From contig NZ_BAABJQ010000040.1 of the NCBI RefSeq assembly GCF_039543385.1, forward strand, positions 1 to 64,000: a DNA stretch of 64,000 nt, given 5' to 3'. Made by a program: the position numbers and the translations under genes. Shown here piece by piece: positions 51,437 through 59,871 of this stretch. A model generated the notes under the pieces. That model was not told the origin of the DNA and made no database searches. It was given only the letters and a program-made list of their open reading frames with translations. Source of the stretch: Rugosimonospora acidiphila. Its GTDB lineage: Bacteria > Actinomycetota > Actinomycetes > Mycobacteriales > Micromonosporaceae. How positions within the stretch are numbered: the first letter of the stretch is position 1; each line of letters starts with the position of its first letter.

Positions 51437-52840
51437 ATGCTGTCTTCCTCGGACACCGTCGGGCGGCTGACGCGGGCCGTCGGTGCCGGCCTGGTCATCG
51501 ACGACCCGGACATCCTGCCGTCCTACGCCCGCGACGAGGCGCAGTGGGCGCCGCACGGCACCCCGCTGGCGGTGGTGCGCCCGCGCACCACGGACGAGGT
51601 GCGGGCCGTGGTGCGGGTGTGCGGCGAGCTCGGTGTGCCGGTGGTGGCGCGCGGGGCCGGCACTGGGTTGTCAGGCGGCGCGAACGCGGTCGACGGCTGC
51701 GTGGTGGTGTCGCTGGCCGGCATGGCGTCGATCCTGCGGATCGACCCGGACGACAAGATCGCCGTCGTTCAGCCCGGGGTGGTCAACGACGACCTCAGGG
51801 CCGCCGCGGCGAAGCTGGGGCTGTGGTATCCGCCCGATCCGGCAAGCGCGCCGTGGTCGACGATCGGCGGCAATGTCGCCACCAACGCGGGCGGGATCTG
51901 CTGCGTGAAGTACGGAGTCACCCGCGACTACGTGCTGGGCGTCGAGGTGGTGCTGGCGGACGGCCAGGCGGTGCGGCTGGGCCGGCGCACGGCGAAGGGC
52001 GTCGCCGGGTACGACCTGTGCGGCCTGTTCGTGGGCTCCGAGGGGACGCTGGGCATCATCACCGAGGTCACCGTGCGGCTGCGGTCCGCGCGCCCGGCCG
52101 AGCAGACCATCGTCGGATACTTCGACTCCCTGGCGGCGGCGGGGCGCGCGGTCAGCCTGATCGGCGCGTCCGACGTGGTGCCCTCGGCGCTGGAGCTGAT
52201 GGACCGGCACAGCCTCCGGGCGGTGGACGACTGGAAGCATCTGGGCCTGACCGACGGGGCGAACGTGCTTCTGCTCGGCCGCACCGACGCGCCGGGGGAG
52301 GCCGGCGACGCCGAGGCCGAGCGGATCCTCGACTGCTTCCGCCGGGCCGGAGCCACCGACAGCGGCCGGTCGAGCGACGAGGCCGAGGCGGACGCCCTGT
52401 TCGCGGCGCGCCGCCTGGTCTACCCCGCGCTGGAACGGCTCGGCCCGGTGCTCACCGAGGACGTCTGCGTGCCACGCTCGCGGGTGCCGGAGATGCTCGA
52501 ACGGATCGAGGCCGCGGCGCTGGCACACGACACGACCATCGCGAACGTGGCACACGCCGGTGACGGCAACCTGCATCCGGCGATCCTCACCCGGGCCGGC
52601 GACGAGGGCTCGCGCCTACGCGCCCAGCGGGTCTTCGACATCATCCTCGACGACGCCATCGCGCTGGGTGGCACGGTCACCGGCGAGCACGGGGTGGGGC
52701 TGCTCAAGATGCGCGGGCTGCGCGACGAGGTCGGGCCGGCAGTGCTCGACCTGCACCGCTCGGTCAAGGCGGCGCTGGATCCGCACGGCATCTTCAACCC
52801 CGGCAAGGTGATCAGCCTGGAGCCGGCCGCGCGTCCGTGA
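51437..52840 (+). CDS. FAD-linked oxidase, glycolate / D-lactate dehydrogenase (GlcD) type
   Basis: 467 residues. The VAO-type FAD domain shows in VVARGAGTGLSGGA, PWSTIGGNVATNAGG and GSEGTLGIITEVTV. The C-terminal catalytic domain has VAHAGDGNLHP and GTVTGEHGVGLLK with the His and Glu of the active site. It oxidises 2-hydroxy acids to 2-oxo acids with FAD, which suits the small hydroxy acids that retro-aldol or RraA steps release. It starts at ATG 51437 behind CAGGA, alone behind its own promoter. Confidence 0.87.
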   Translation: MLSSSDTVGRLTRAVGAGLVIDDPDILPSYARDEAQWAPHGTPLAVVRPRTTDEVRAVVRVCGELGVPVVARGAGTGLSGGANAVDGCVVVSLAGMASILRIDPDDKIAVVQPGVVNDDLRAAAAKLGLWYPPDPASAPWSTIGGNVATNAGGICCVKYGVTRDYVLGVEVVLADGQAVRLGRRTAKGVAGYDLCGLFVGSEGTLGIITEVTVRLRSARPAEQTIVGYFDSLAAAGRAVSLIGASDVVPSALELMDRHSLRAVDDWKHLGLTDGANVLLLGRTDAPGEAGDAEAERILDCFRRAGATDSGRSSDEAEADALFAARRLVYPALERLGPVLTEDVCVPRSRVPEMLERIEAAALAHDTTIANVAHAGDGNLHPAILTRAGDEGSRLRAQRVFDIILDDAIALGGTVTGEHGVGLLKMRGLRDEVGPAVLDLHRSVKAALDPHGIFNPGKVISLEPAARP

Positions 52841-52866
52841 CGGGCGGCGCGTCCGTGACGGGCGGC
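52831..52866. repeat. 18-bp tandem duplication at the FAD oxidase stop
   Basis: GCGTCCGTGACGGGCGGC occurs at 52831-52848 and again at 52849-52866, so the last codons and stop are duplicated. Confidence 0.8.
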
Positions 52867-52885
52867 GCGGGCGAGGCGCCGCCCG
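52859..52885. terminator. Hairpin terminator between convergent genes
   Basis: CGGGCGGCGC (52859-52868) pairs with GCGCCGCCCG (52876-52885) across a seven-base loop. Confidence 0.65.
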
Positions 52886-52959
52886 CCAACGGATCGCGGG
52901 GAGGTCGGCGGGGCGGAAGGTCGTGGATCAGTGGGGCGGCGTCCTGAGGGGGCGGCGGC

Positions 52960-53781
52960 TCAGAAGGATTTGGGGCGCACCAGGCGGATGCCGCCCTCGA
53001 CCGGGATGTCGACGCCGGTGACGTAGCCGACCAGCGAGGAGCTGAGGAACAGGATCGCGCCGACGTAGTCACCGAGCCGGCCACGGCGGCCCAGCGGGAT
53101 GGCGTCGGTGGATCCACCCACCCGTTCCTGCGGCGCGCCGGCCTGCTCGTCCACCGCACGCAGCTTGGTGGGCGTCTGGCCCGGGCTGACTGAGTTGACG
53201 GTGATGCCGTCGGCGGCCAACTCCACGGCGAGCTGCTCGGTGAGGCTGATGACCGCCGCCTTGGAGACGCCGTACGCGACGCCGCCGCGGGACACCCGCA
53301 TGCCGGCGATCGAGGCCACGTTCACTATCCGCCCGTAGCCGGCCGCGCGCATCGCCGGCGCGACCGACTTGGCCGCCTCGTACGAACCCACCACGTTCAC
53401 GTCGAAGATCTTGCTGACCTCGTCCCGGCTCACGGCGGTGATGTCGTTGTGCGGCGCGCCGACCGCCGCGCAGTTCACCAGTACCGTGGGCGGGCCGAAC
53501 GCGTCGCCGACGCTGGCCACCATCCGGTCCAGGTCGCCGGGCGTGGCCAGGTCGGCGGCGGCGGGCAGCACCCGTCCCGGTGCGTCCAGGGCGCCGGCGA
53601 GCGCGGTGCTGCGTTCGAGGTCGCGGGTCACCAGGGCGACGTTCGCGCCCATGGCCGCCAGCGCCCGCACCGTCTCACCGCCGATGGCGCCGCCGGCGCC
53701 GAGCACGATCGCCACCGTCGAGGAGCCGATGCCGGGTAGCCGAAGGGTCTGCCAGTCGATGTTGTCCATCTCGGAAGTCAC
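52960..53781 (-). CDS. Short-chain dehydrogenase/reductase
   Basis: 273 residues from GTG 53781, with GGAG just upstream. The cofactor motif is VLGAGGAIGGE, NAA is at VLVNCAAVG, and the catalytic Ser and YxxxK lie in NVASIAG and VAYGVSKAA. The C-terminus ends VTGVDIPVEGGIRL, standard for classical SDRs. It would oxidise an alcohol or dihydrodiol with NAD(P). It is single and divergent from the Pht5-like gene, with operator site 12 upstream. Confidence 0.87.
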   Translation of the reverse strand: MTSEMDNIDWQTLRLPGIGSSTVAIVLGAGGAIGGETVRALAAMGANVALVTRDLERSTALAGALDAPGRVLPAAADLATPGDLDRMVASVGDAFGPPTVLVNCAAVGAPHNDITAVSRDEVSKIFDVNVVGSYEAAKSVAPAMRAAGYGRIVNVASIAGMRVSRGGVAYGVSKAAVISLTEQLAVELAADGITVNSVSPGQTPTKLRAVDEQAGAPQERVGGSTDAIPLGRRGRLGDYVGAILFLSSSLVGYVTGVDIPVEGGIRLVRPKSF

Positions 53782-53870
53782 GAGTCTCCAACCACTGTGC
53801 GTCGGTTGCGTGGGGCTGGGCCGGTGCGCGGCCGGTGTCGCGCACCGGGCCACCGGGGGCCGCTCGATTC

Positions 53871-53881
53871 CTATATCCTAC
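53871..53881 (-). promoter_or_regulatory. Island operator motif, site 12
   Basis: Minus strand GTAGGATATAG, an exact match, 90 bases upstream of the SDR start. Confidence 0.7.
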
Positions 53882-53907
53882 AGCGCTTCCCGTGGATATT
53901 GATCCCT

Positions 53908-53918
53908 GCAGCCTATAA
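53908..53918 (+). promoter_or_regulatory. Island operator motif, site 13
   Basis: GCAGCCTATAA, an exact match, 71 bases upstream of the second Pht5-like gene. It lies 37 bases from site 12 in the same divergent gap. Confidence 0.7.
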
Positions 53919-53989
53919 CATGGTGCTCGACCACGATGTCTGTGCGGGTCGAGACCCTCGCGTATCTTCCTTTCGACAGGAGTGGTGTC

Positions 53990-54988
53990 ATGGGTGCACT
54001 TTCATTGAGCGTCGCGCTGTCGGACAACCCGATGACGGCCCCGATCCACTCCGGCCGGGTGGCCGCGGAGGGGATCGACTGGAGCGTCAGCGCGATCCAC
54101 CCGTCCGAGATGTTCTGGCGCCAGCTCAAGTTCGGTGAGTTCGACATCTCCGAGATGTCGCTGTCCTCGATGACGATCGCCGCCTCGCAGGGCGTTCGCG
54201 ACTGGGTGGCCATCCCGGTCTTCACCACGCGACGCTTCTTCCACACCGCGGTCGTGGTGCGCACGGCCGCGGGCATCGAGAGCCCGGCGGACCTGGTCGG
54301 CAAGCGCGTCGGGGTGCCGGAATACCAGCAGACCGCGGCGGTGTGGACGCGCGGCGCGCTGCTGCACGAGTTCGGGGTGGCACCGGAGCAGCTGACCTGG
54401 TTCATGGAGCGCCCGCCCGAGCTGAGCCACGGCGGAGCCACCGCGTTCGCGCCACCGACCGGGGTGCAGCTGAGCTACATCCCCGGCGACACGAACGTGG
54501 GGGAGATGCTGCGGGTCGGGCAGCTCGACGCCGCCGTGGTCTACATCGCGCACCGCAACCTGGTTGACCGTTCACGCAGCGAGGCCGGTGCCATCGGTGG
54601 GGTGCGTACCCTGTTCGCGGATCCGCGCGCGGAGGGCATCCGGTACTACGCGAAGACCGGCCTGCTGCCGGTGAACCACGTGGTGGTCGTGCGCGCCAGC
54701 CTGCTGGAAAAGCACCCGTGGGTGGCGCTGAACGTCTACTCGGCGATGCTGGAGGCCAAGCGCGTGGCCAACGAGCCGGTACTGCAGGCGTTGCAGCCGT
54801 GGGAGCAGCTGGGCCTCCTGCCGCCCGAGACCGCCGCCGACATCCGGGCCGCCGATCCGCTGCCGTACGGCATCCAGGCGCAGGGCGTCGTGCTGGAGAC
54901 GCTGGCGGAGTACCTGGTCGAGCAGGGCCTGGCCAAGCGGCTTGTGGACATCAAGGACCTGTTCGCGCCGAGCACCCTGTCGCTGTAA
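53990..54988 (+). CDS. Second Pht5-like protein (4,5-dihydroxyphthalate decarboxylase family)
   Basis: 332 residues from ATG 53990 (AGGAG upstream). There is no signal peptide. EFDISEMSLSSMTIAASQG, AIPVFTTRRFFHTAVVVRT and GKRVGVPEYQQTAAVWTRG are diagnostic of the Pht5 group, and the C-terminus has DPLPYGIQAQGVVLE. Compared with the copy at 13886 it is closer to the classical decarboxylase. Its expected reaction is loss of one carboxylate from a dihydroxylated aromatic dicarboxylate, giving a protocatechuate-like product for the LigB-type enzyme at 60 kb. Confidence 0.8.
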   Translation: MGALSLSVALSDNPMTAPIHSGRVAAEGIDWSVSAIHPSEMFWRQLKFGEFDISEMSLSSMTIAASQGVRDWVAIPVFTTRRFFHTAVVVRTAAGIESPADLVGKRVGVPEYQQTAAVWTRGALLHEFGVAPEQLTWFMERPPELSHGGATAFAPPTGVQLSYIPGDTNVGEMLRVGQLDAAVVYIAHRNLVDRSRSEAGAIGGVRTLFADPRAEGIRYYAKTGLLPVNHVVVVRASLLEKHPWVALNVYSAMLEAKRVANEPVLQALQPWEQLGLLPPETAADIRAADPLPYGIQAQGVVLETLAEYLVEQGLAKRLVDIKDLFAPSTLSL

Positions 54989-54996
54989 GGCGTCCC

Positions 54997-55029
54997 GCGG
55001 TGGCCGCCCGCGTGGCGGGCGGCCACCGC
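54997..55029. terminator. Very strong bidirectional hairpin terminator
   Basis: A perfect 15-bp stem: 54997-55011 with 55015-55029, and a GTG loop, placed between the convergent Pht5-like and reductase genes. Confidence 0.85.
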
Positions 55030-55034
55030 CGTGC

Positions 55035-56213
55035 TCAGCCGGCCAGTTCGGCCGCGATCCGGGAGCGCCAGGGCGCTATCCGGCTGGGACGGTTGGCGCA
55101 CAGCGCGCCGACGAGGCGCCCGTCGGTGCGGTAGGAGGCGACGAACTGCCGGTCGCCCGGTTCGCCCTCCTCGAACCGCACCTCCTCACCCAGGGCGCCG
55201 ACGAACTGCAGCTTCCAGTCGTACTGGTCCGTCCAGAAATAGGGCAGCGCGTCGTAAGCGGCGATCTCACCGGTCTCCGCCAGCGACGCGACCAGGTTGC
55301 GGCCGGCGAGCAGGCCCTGGGACACCGCGTTGGTCCAGTGCTCCACCCGCAGCGTGCGCCGGAACAGTCGGTGGTACCAGCGGGCGACATCGCCCGCGGC
55401 GACCACCCGCCGCTCTCCGCCGATCGCGAAGCACTCGCTGTCGCAGGCGACCCCGTCGGCCAGCTCCAGGCCGCTGCCCGAAAGCCACCGGGTTTCGGGG
55501 AAGGCGCCGATCGCCACCACGATGACGTCCGCCTCGACCACCTCGTCGTGGTCCAGCAGCACGGCGTCGGCCGCCTGCTCGCCGCGCAACCCCAGCACCT
55601 CACGGTGCAGCAGCAGCCGGACACCGCGCTGCCGGTGCAGATCCGCCAGCAGCGGCGCCACCGAGGGGCCGAGGACGCGCAGCATCGGCTGGCTGAACGC
55701 GTCGATCATCGTCACCTCGAGCTCCAGCTGCCGGCAGGTGGCCGCGATCTCGCAGCCCAGTACGCCGGCCCCGATGACCGCCACCCGTACCCCGGGCACC
55801 AACGCCGCGCGCAGCGCGGCGGCGTCCTCGACGGTACGCAGCACGTGGACGTTGCGCCGGCCCTCGGTGCCGGGCAGCCGGCGCACCGTGGCGCCGGTGG
55901 CGATGACCAACCCGTCGTAGTCCAGCGCCGTGCCGTCGTCCAGGGACACCCGGCGCGCGCCGAGGTCCAGGCCGGTCGCCTCCCGGCCGAGCAGCAGGTC
56001 GACCGCCAGGCCGCCGTCGACCCGCAGCGCCTCGGCGTCGTCGCCGGTGCGCAGGACCTTCTTGGACAGCGGTGGGCGGTCGACCGGCGGGTAGTGCTTC
56101 TCGGCGCCGACGAGCGTCACGGTGCCGGCGAACTCGGCGCGCCGGATCGCCTCGGCGCAGCGCACGCCGGCCAGCGACGAGCCGACCACCACGATGTGGG
56201 CCCGGTTGGACAT
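55035..56213 (-). CDS. FAD-dependent ferredoxin reductase
   Basis: 392 residues from ATG 56213 behind GGAGGG. It has two Rossmann motifs: VVVGSSLAGVRCAE for FAD near the start and VAVIGAGVLGCEIA for NAD(P)H near 145. Later blocks are IATGATVRRLPG and VVAAGDVARW. Length and order match BphA4/CamA-type reductases that pass electrons from NADH to a ferredoxin serving a Rieske oxygenase or P450. It probably works with the ferredoxin at 59217 and the Rieske proteins at 14.9 and 20.2 kb. Confidence 0.87.
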   Translation of the reverse strand: MSNRAHIVVVGSSLAGVRCAEAIRRAEFAGTVTLVGAEKHYPPVDRPPLSKKVLRTGDDAEALRVDGGLAVDLLLGREATGLDLGARRVSLDDGTALDYDGLVIATGATVRRLPGTEGRRNVHVLRTVEDAAALRAALVPGVRVAVIGAGVLGCEIAATCRQLELEVTMIDAFSQPMLRVLGPSVAPLLADLHRQRGVRLLLHREVLGLRGEQAADAVLLDHDEVVEADVIVVAIGAFPETRWLSGSGLELADGVACDSECFAIGGERRVVAAGDVARWYHRLFRRTLRVEHWTNAVSQGLLAGRNLVASLAETGEIAAYDALPYFWTDQYDWKLQFVGALGEEVRFEEGEPGDRQFVASYRTDGRLVGALCANRPSRIAPWRSRIAAELAG

Positions 56214-56242
56214 GAATCCCTCCACTCCGCGGCAGCCGCCGC

Positions 56243-57190
56243 CTACAGGTCGTGCCCGCGCAGCCAGTCGACGTACTGCCGCACGCCGGCGGTGATGTCG
56301 TACTGCGGCGCGAAGTCGAACTCCTCGCGGACGCGGCCGATGTCCATGTAGCCGTCGGCGTTCTCCCGGGCCCCGGTGTGGCGGAGCTCCTCGGGCAGGA
56401 CCGCGCCCGGCACCGCGGCGGCGACCGCTGAGAACAGCTCGTCGGCGGAGATCGAGGCGCCGCCACCGACGTTGTAGACGCGGTGCGCGGTGCTTTTCGC
56501 CCGGTGGATCGCGGCGACCGCCCGCGCGCAGTCCTCCACATGGCACAGGTCCATGCCGCCGAGCAGCTGCTGTGGCGTCCAGGTGACCGACTTCCCGTCC
56601 GGCAGCGCGCCCCGGACCGCCAGGTGGGTCAGCCGCCCGACCGCATTGGCGAGGGAGTGGTAGAGCGGGCCGTAGGTCAGGCCGATGCGCGGCAACCTCA
56701 GGTCCAGCCCGGTGCGGTCGGCGTAGTGCAGCGCCAGGATCTCCTCGGCCTTCTTCATCGCCCCGGTGGCGGAGGTCGACTCGACCGGCAGGGCGCGGTC
56801 CTCGCGGAACGGGCCACCGGCCAACCCCGCGTAGACGGCCAGCGAGCTGGCCACGGTGACCCGCTCGATCCCGGCGTTGCGCGCGGACTCCAGGACGTTC
56901 ATCAGGCTCTGCACGTTGACCAGGGACTCCTCGGCCGGTGGCAGGGCGCCGAGCGCCGGTACGGCGAGGTGGACGACGCTGGTGGGCCGGTACTCGGCGA
57001 GGGCGCGCGCGACCGCGTACGGGTTGCCCACCTCGAGCCGGACCGTGGCGACCTTCGCGCCGACCAGTTCCTGAAGTTCGGCGGCCGGCCGGAGGGTCCG
57101 GTTGTAGCCGAGTACCAGCTCATCCTCGCGGGCCAGCTGTCTGGCGGTATGGATGCCGATGAAGCCCATGCCGCCGGTAATCAGAATCAT
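56243..57190 (-). CDS. NAD-dependent epimerase/dehydratase-family protein
   Basis: 315 residues from ATG 57190 behind AAGGAG. The extended-SDR cofactor motif is ITGGMGFIGIHTA, with VASSLAVYAG and DLCHVEDCARA further on. The usual YxxxK active site should lie near residue 145, but the sequence there is STSATGAMKKAEE: the lysine is kept and the tyrosine is not. Catalysis may therefore be altered or lost. It is cotranscribed with the ferredoxin reductase from operator site 14. Confidence 0.8.
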   Translation of the reverse strand: MILITGGMGFIGIHTARQLAREDELVLGYNRTLRPAAELQELVGAKVATVRLEVGNPYAVARALAEYRPTSVVHLAVPALGALPPAEESLVNVQSLMNVLESARNAGIERVTVASSLAVYAGLAGGPFREDRALPVESTSATGAMKKAEEILALHYADRTGLDLRLPRIGLTYGPLYHSLANAVGRLTHLAVRGALPDGKSVTWTPQQLLGGMDLCHVEDCARAVAAIHRAKSTAHRVYNVGGGASISADELFSAVAAAVPGAVLPEELRHTGARENADGYMDIGRVREEFDFAPQYDITAGVRQYVDWLRGHDL

Positions 57191-57228
57191 CGCGACTCCT
57201 TGCGAGCCAAAGCGCCAGACCGATAGAT

Positions 57229-57239
57229 GCAGCCTATAG
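57229..57239 (-). promoter_or_regulatory. Island operator motif, site 14
   Basis: GCAGCCTATAG (plus-strand reading), an exact match, with CCTATAGG at its core, 39 bases upstream of the epimerase-type gene. Confidence 0.72.
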
Positions 57240-57440
57240 GCTCGACATCGACCCCGGAACACCTCGACGCAAACATCGCACGCCTCATCGGGTGCTCTCC
57301 GGCACCCGCGCTCGGGCCGGTCACCGGTCCACGGCAGGCCCGGTCGATTGGCCGAGAACCCTTGTCGCTCATGGGTTTGCGGTCGCTCACGACACCGTCG
57401 GGGATCTTGTAGGTCTTGACAGCGCAGCTAAAATCTTCTT

Positions 57441-57451
57441 CTATAAGCTAC
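57441..57451 (+). promoter_or_regulatory. Island operator motif, site 15
   Basis: Minus strand GTAGCTTATAG, an exact match, about 20 bases downstream of a TTGACA (57416-57421), so it lies where the -10 of the right-hand operon should be. Confidence 0.7.
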
Positions 57452-57597
57452 ATCTTGCAGTCCTAACGAGGCGCTGACGCGGAGTCGAACGAGCGACCCG
57501 CGCCACGGGAAGTTACGCCAGCTCTTGGATCTGGGAGCCCCCCGAATTCAGCTGCGGGCCAGAGATCCTGTCGACGTCGTGGTGAAAGGACATGTGC

Positions 57598-57792
57598 ATG
57601 GCGGAGCACGAAGTTGTCGAGGTTCGAGCGACCGGACGGACGCCCGAGACCGTGACCGCCGAGATCGGCGAGGTCCTGGCGAAGCGATCGGTTGAGGGCT
57701 GGGACCTACAGCATGTCCAGCCGATCATTTACAACTCGTCGACCACCGGATACCTGATCCTGTTCTTCCGGCGCGAGGTCGTCAGTGAGTGA
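57598..57792 (+). CDS. Small DUF4177-like protein
   Basis: 64 residues from ATG 57598, with AAAGGA seven bases upstream (an ATG at 57592 is too close to it). The pattern EVVEVRATGRTPETV followed by LAKRSVEGWDLQHVQPII and a final GYLILFFRRE resembles DUF4177, a small beta-alpha-beta protein with a conserved GW. It overlaps the next gene by eight bases. Function unknown. Confidence 0.75.
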   Translation: MAEHEVVEVRATGRTPETVTAEIGEVLAKRSVEGWDLQHVQPIIYNSSTTGYLILFFRREVVSE

Positions 57793-58477
57793 CGCACCCG
57801 CCGACCCTCAGCTCGCGCGGCTGGCCCGGCTGGACAGCTGTGCGGTGTCCGACGCGCTCGACGCGCTGGGCATCGATGGCGTGATCCCGGGCCTGGCGCC
57901 ACGATGGGAGGGCGCCCGAGCGGTCGGCCGGGCCGTCACCATGCAGCTGGCGCCCGGCCCGACACCCGAGGGGCAGCCGAAGCTGCATCTCGGCGTGCGG
58001 GCCATCGCCAGCGCCCGACCGGGCAACGTGATAGTGGTGGCCAACGAGGGGCGCCTCGACATGGGTAGCTGGGGCGGCCTGCTGTCGGTGGGCGCGATCG
58101 CCCAGGGCGTGGCCGGCGTGGTGACCGACGGCGCGTGCCGCGACATCGACGAGGCCCGGCAACTCGGGTTCCCGGTGTTCGCCAGGGGCGGCGCGGCACG
58201 GACCGCCCGTGGCCGGATCCACGAGAAGTCCTGCGGTGAACCGATCGTCATCGGTTCGGTGCGGGTGTGCACCGGCGACCTGATCCTCGCCGACGGAACG
58301 AGCGTCGTGGCCATCGCGGCGGCGCGGGCGGACGAGGTATTGGCGGCGGCCGAACAGATCGCGGCCAAGGAAAGCGCGATGGTGGAGGAGATTCGGGCGG
58401 GCGCGACGCTGGCCAGCGTGCTGGGCGTCCGCTACGAAGACATGCTTGTCAAGACGGCGGGAGAGAAGCATGTTTGA
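57785..58477 (+). CDS. RraA-like / HMG aldolase-family protein 1
   Basis: 230 residues. The family core is seen in VVANEGRLDMGSWGGLLSVGAIAQGVAGVVTDGACRD (given here across 85-121, with Gly-Gly-rich metal loop) and FARGGAARTARG. The ACRD Arg-Asp pair matches the metal/pyruvate-enolate site of 4-hydroxy-4-methyl-2-oxoglutarate aldolases. Such aldolases (LigK/GalC) end the protocatechuate and gallate 4,5-cleavage routes, producing pyruvate and oxaloacetate. GTG 57785 overlaps the previous gene; its end overlaps the next RraA gene by eight bases. Confidence 0.8.
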   Translation: MSDAPADPQLARLARLDSCAVSDALDALGIDGVIPGLAPRWEGARAVGRAVTMQLAPGPTPEGQPKLHLGVRAIASARPGNVIVVANEGRLDMGSWGGLLSVGAIAQGVAGVVTDGACRDIDEARQLGFPVFARGGAARTARGRIHEKSCGEPIVIGSVRVCTGDLILADGTSVVAIAAARADEVLAAAEQIAAKESAMVEEIRAGATLASVLGVRYEDMLVKTAGEKHV

Positions 58478-59123
58478 CGTGACGTCTGGCGCGCGGCGCG
58501 AGGTTGTCGCCGGAGTGTCGGTCGAGGAGGTCGCCGCGCTCGGCTCGGCCACCCTCCACGAGGCCGGCGGACGGATAGGCGCGCTGCCGGCGGCCATCCG
58601 GCCGATGACGCCGTCGCCGTCCTTCGCGGGGCCGGCGGTGACGGTCCTCGGGCCGCCCGCGGACAACCTGTGGCTGCACCGCGCGGTATACCGGTGCGAG
58701 CCCGGCGACGTGCTGCTGGCCAACTTCGGCGGCGCGTACGAGTGGGGGTACTGGGGCGAGGTGCTGTCGCGGGCGGCGGCCGAGCGTCGCATCGCGGCGG
58801 TCGTCATTGACGGCTGCGTGCGCGACCTCGTCCGGCTCGGCGAGGTCGGGCTGCCGGTCTTCGCGCGCGGATCGGCGATCCGCGGCACCGTGAAGCACTT
58901 CGACGGGGTGGGCGCCATCAACGGCGACCTCGTCGTCGGCGAGATAGTGGTGCGTCCGGGCGACTGGGTGGTGGGCGACGAGGACGGGGTGGTGGTCATC
59001 CCCCGTGACCTGATGGCCACCGTCGTCACGCAGGCCCAGCAGCGCGTCGAGAAGGAGGCGCGGTTCATGCAGGAACTGCGCGACGGCAAGCGCACCCTGG
59101 ATCTCTACGGCTTCCCGGCCTGA
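58470..59123 (+). CDS. RraA-like / HMG aldolase-family protein 2
   Basis: 217 residues from ATG 58470. Closer to classical HMG/CHA aldolases: GDVLLANFGGAYEWGYWGEVLSRAAAERRIAAVVIDGCVRD (about 80-122) holds the metal loop and the GCVRD Arg-Asp pair, and GDEDGVVVIPRDL follows. Two RraA proteins from adjacent overlapping genes may form a heteromer or act on successive substrates. The expected product is pyruvate plus a second oxo acid. Confidence 0.83.
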   Translation: MFDVTSGARREVVAGVSVEEVAALGSATLHEAGGRIGALPAAIRPMTPSPSFAGPAVTVLGPPADNLWLHRAVYRCEPGDVLLANFGGAYEWGYWGEVLSRAAAERRIAAVVIDGCVRDLVRLGEVGLPVFARGSAIRGTVKHFDGVGAINGDLVVGEIVVRPGDWVVGDEDGVVVIPRDLMATVVTQAQQRVEKEARFMQELRDGKRTLDLYGFPA

Positions 59124-59216
59124 GGCGGCCCCGGCGCCGGCACGCACCGGCACGCGCCGCGCCGCTGGCGGCCACTGGCCGCAACGCAATCCGTTCCACG
59201 AGTCGAGGAGGAACCC

Positions 59217-59408
59217 GTGAAGGTCGAGATCGATCGCGAGTTGTGCCAGGGCCACGGGCAGTGCCAGGAGTCCGCCCCGGCCATCTTCGAGGTACGCGAC
59301 GACGGCGTGGCCTACCTACTGGTCGACGAAATCCCGGCGGACCAGGAGGCCAACGTCCGCGACGCGGCCAACCGCTGCCCGGTCGACGCCATCCGGCTGA
59401 CCGACTGA
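59217..59408 (+). CDS. Small [3Fe-4S]-type ferredoxin
   Basis: 63 residues behind a GAGGAGGA ribosome site. The cysteine pattern is C-x5-C (CQGHGQC) and then a distant CPVDAI, three cysteines in all, as in single-cluster [3Fe-4S] ferredoxins that usually serve cytochromes P450. No P450 gene is present, so it probably links the FAD reductase (55035) to the Rieske oxygenases. Confidence 0.87.
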   Translation: MKVEIDRELCQGHGQCQESAPAIFEVRDDGVAYLLVDEIPADQEANVRDAANRCPVDAIRLTD

Positions 59409-59475
59409 TCCCGCGGCCCGTTGCCGCGCCAGCCCCGCGACCGGCGAACCCGGACCGGATGATTCGAGGAGAACC

Positions 59476-59871
59476 ATGAGCCGACGCAAGACGTTCGAGA
59501 TCCCGGGAGTCGACCACGGCGCGGCGCCGATCCCGATGGCCGCGCAGGTGGGTGCCTTCTTCCACTCCTCGGGCATCCCGCCGACCGATCCGGCGACGGG
59601 CAGCGTCCCGGAGGACGGGACGCGCCAGGTCGAGCTGGTCTTCGGCAACGCCGCGGCGCTGCTGAAGGTCGCCGGCCTCGGCCCCGCCGACGTCGTCTAC
59701 TTCGACGTGTACCTGGCCGACGACACCCTGCGCGGCGAGGTGAACAAGTACTGGCTCGAGTGGTACCCGCAGGAGCACGACCGCCCCGCGCGGCACGTGA
59801 CGGTCCGGCCGCTGCCGGGCAAGATGCTCGTCCAGCTCCAGGTGCAGGCGGTGGCCGACGGGCCGGCATGA
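59476..59871 (+). CDS. RidA / YjgF-family protein
   Basis: 131 residues with GAGGAGA upstream. It has the trimeric RidA fold with VFGNAAALLKVAGLGPADVVYFDVYLAD and a final RPLPGKMLVQLQVQAVA. The canonical catalytic Arg region reads RPLPG rather than the RidA C/R-V-P motif, so it may be one of the RidA-like groups used in aromatic catabolism (for example enamine or imine hydrolysis, or chorismatase-like lyases). Its position before the LigB gene supports a pathway role. Confidence 0.78.
   Translation: MSRRKTFEIPGVDHGAAPIPMAAQVGAFFHSSGIPPTDPATGSVPEDGTRQVELVFGNAAALLKVAGLGPADVVYFDVYLADDTLRGEVNKYWLEWYPQEHDRPARHVTVRPLPGKMLVQLQVQAVADGPA

Larger units (their letters stand above)
57191..57597. other. 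Divergent control region with operator sites 14 and 15
   Basis: About 400 bases without a gene, separating the reductase operon (minus) from the RraA/LigB/hydantoinase operon (plus). A TTGACA lies at 57416-57421, upstream of site 15. Confidence 0.55.
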
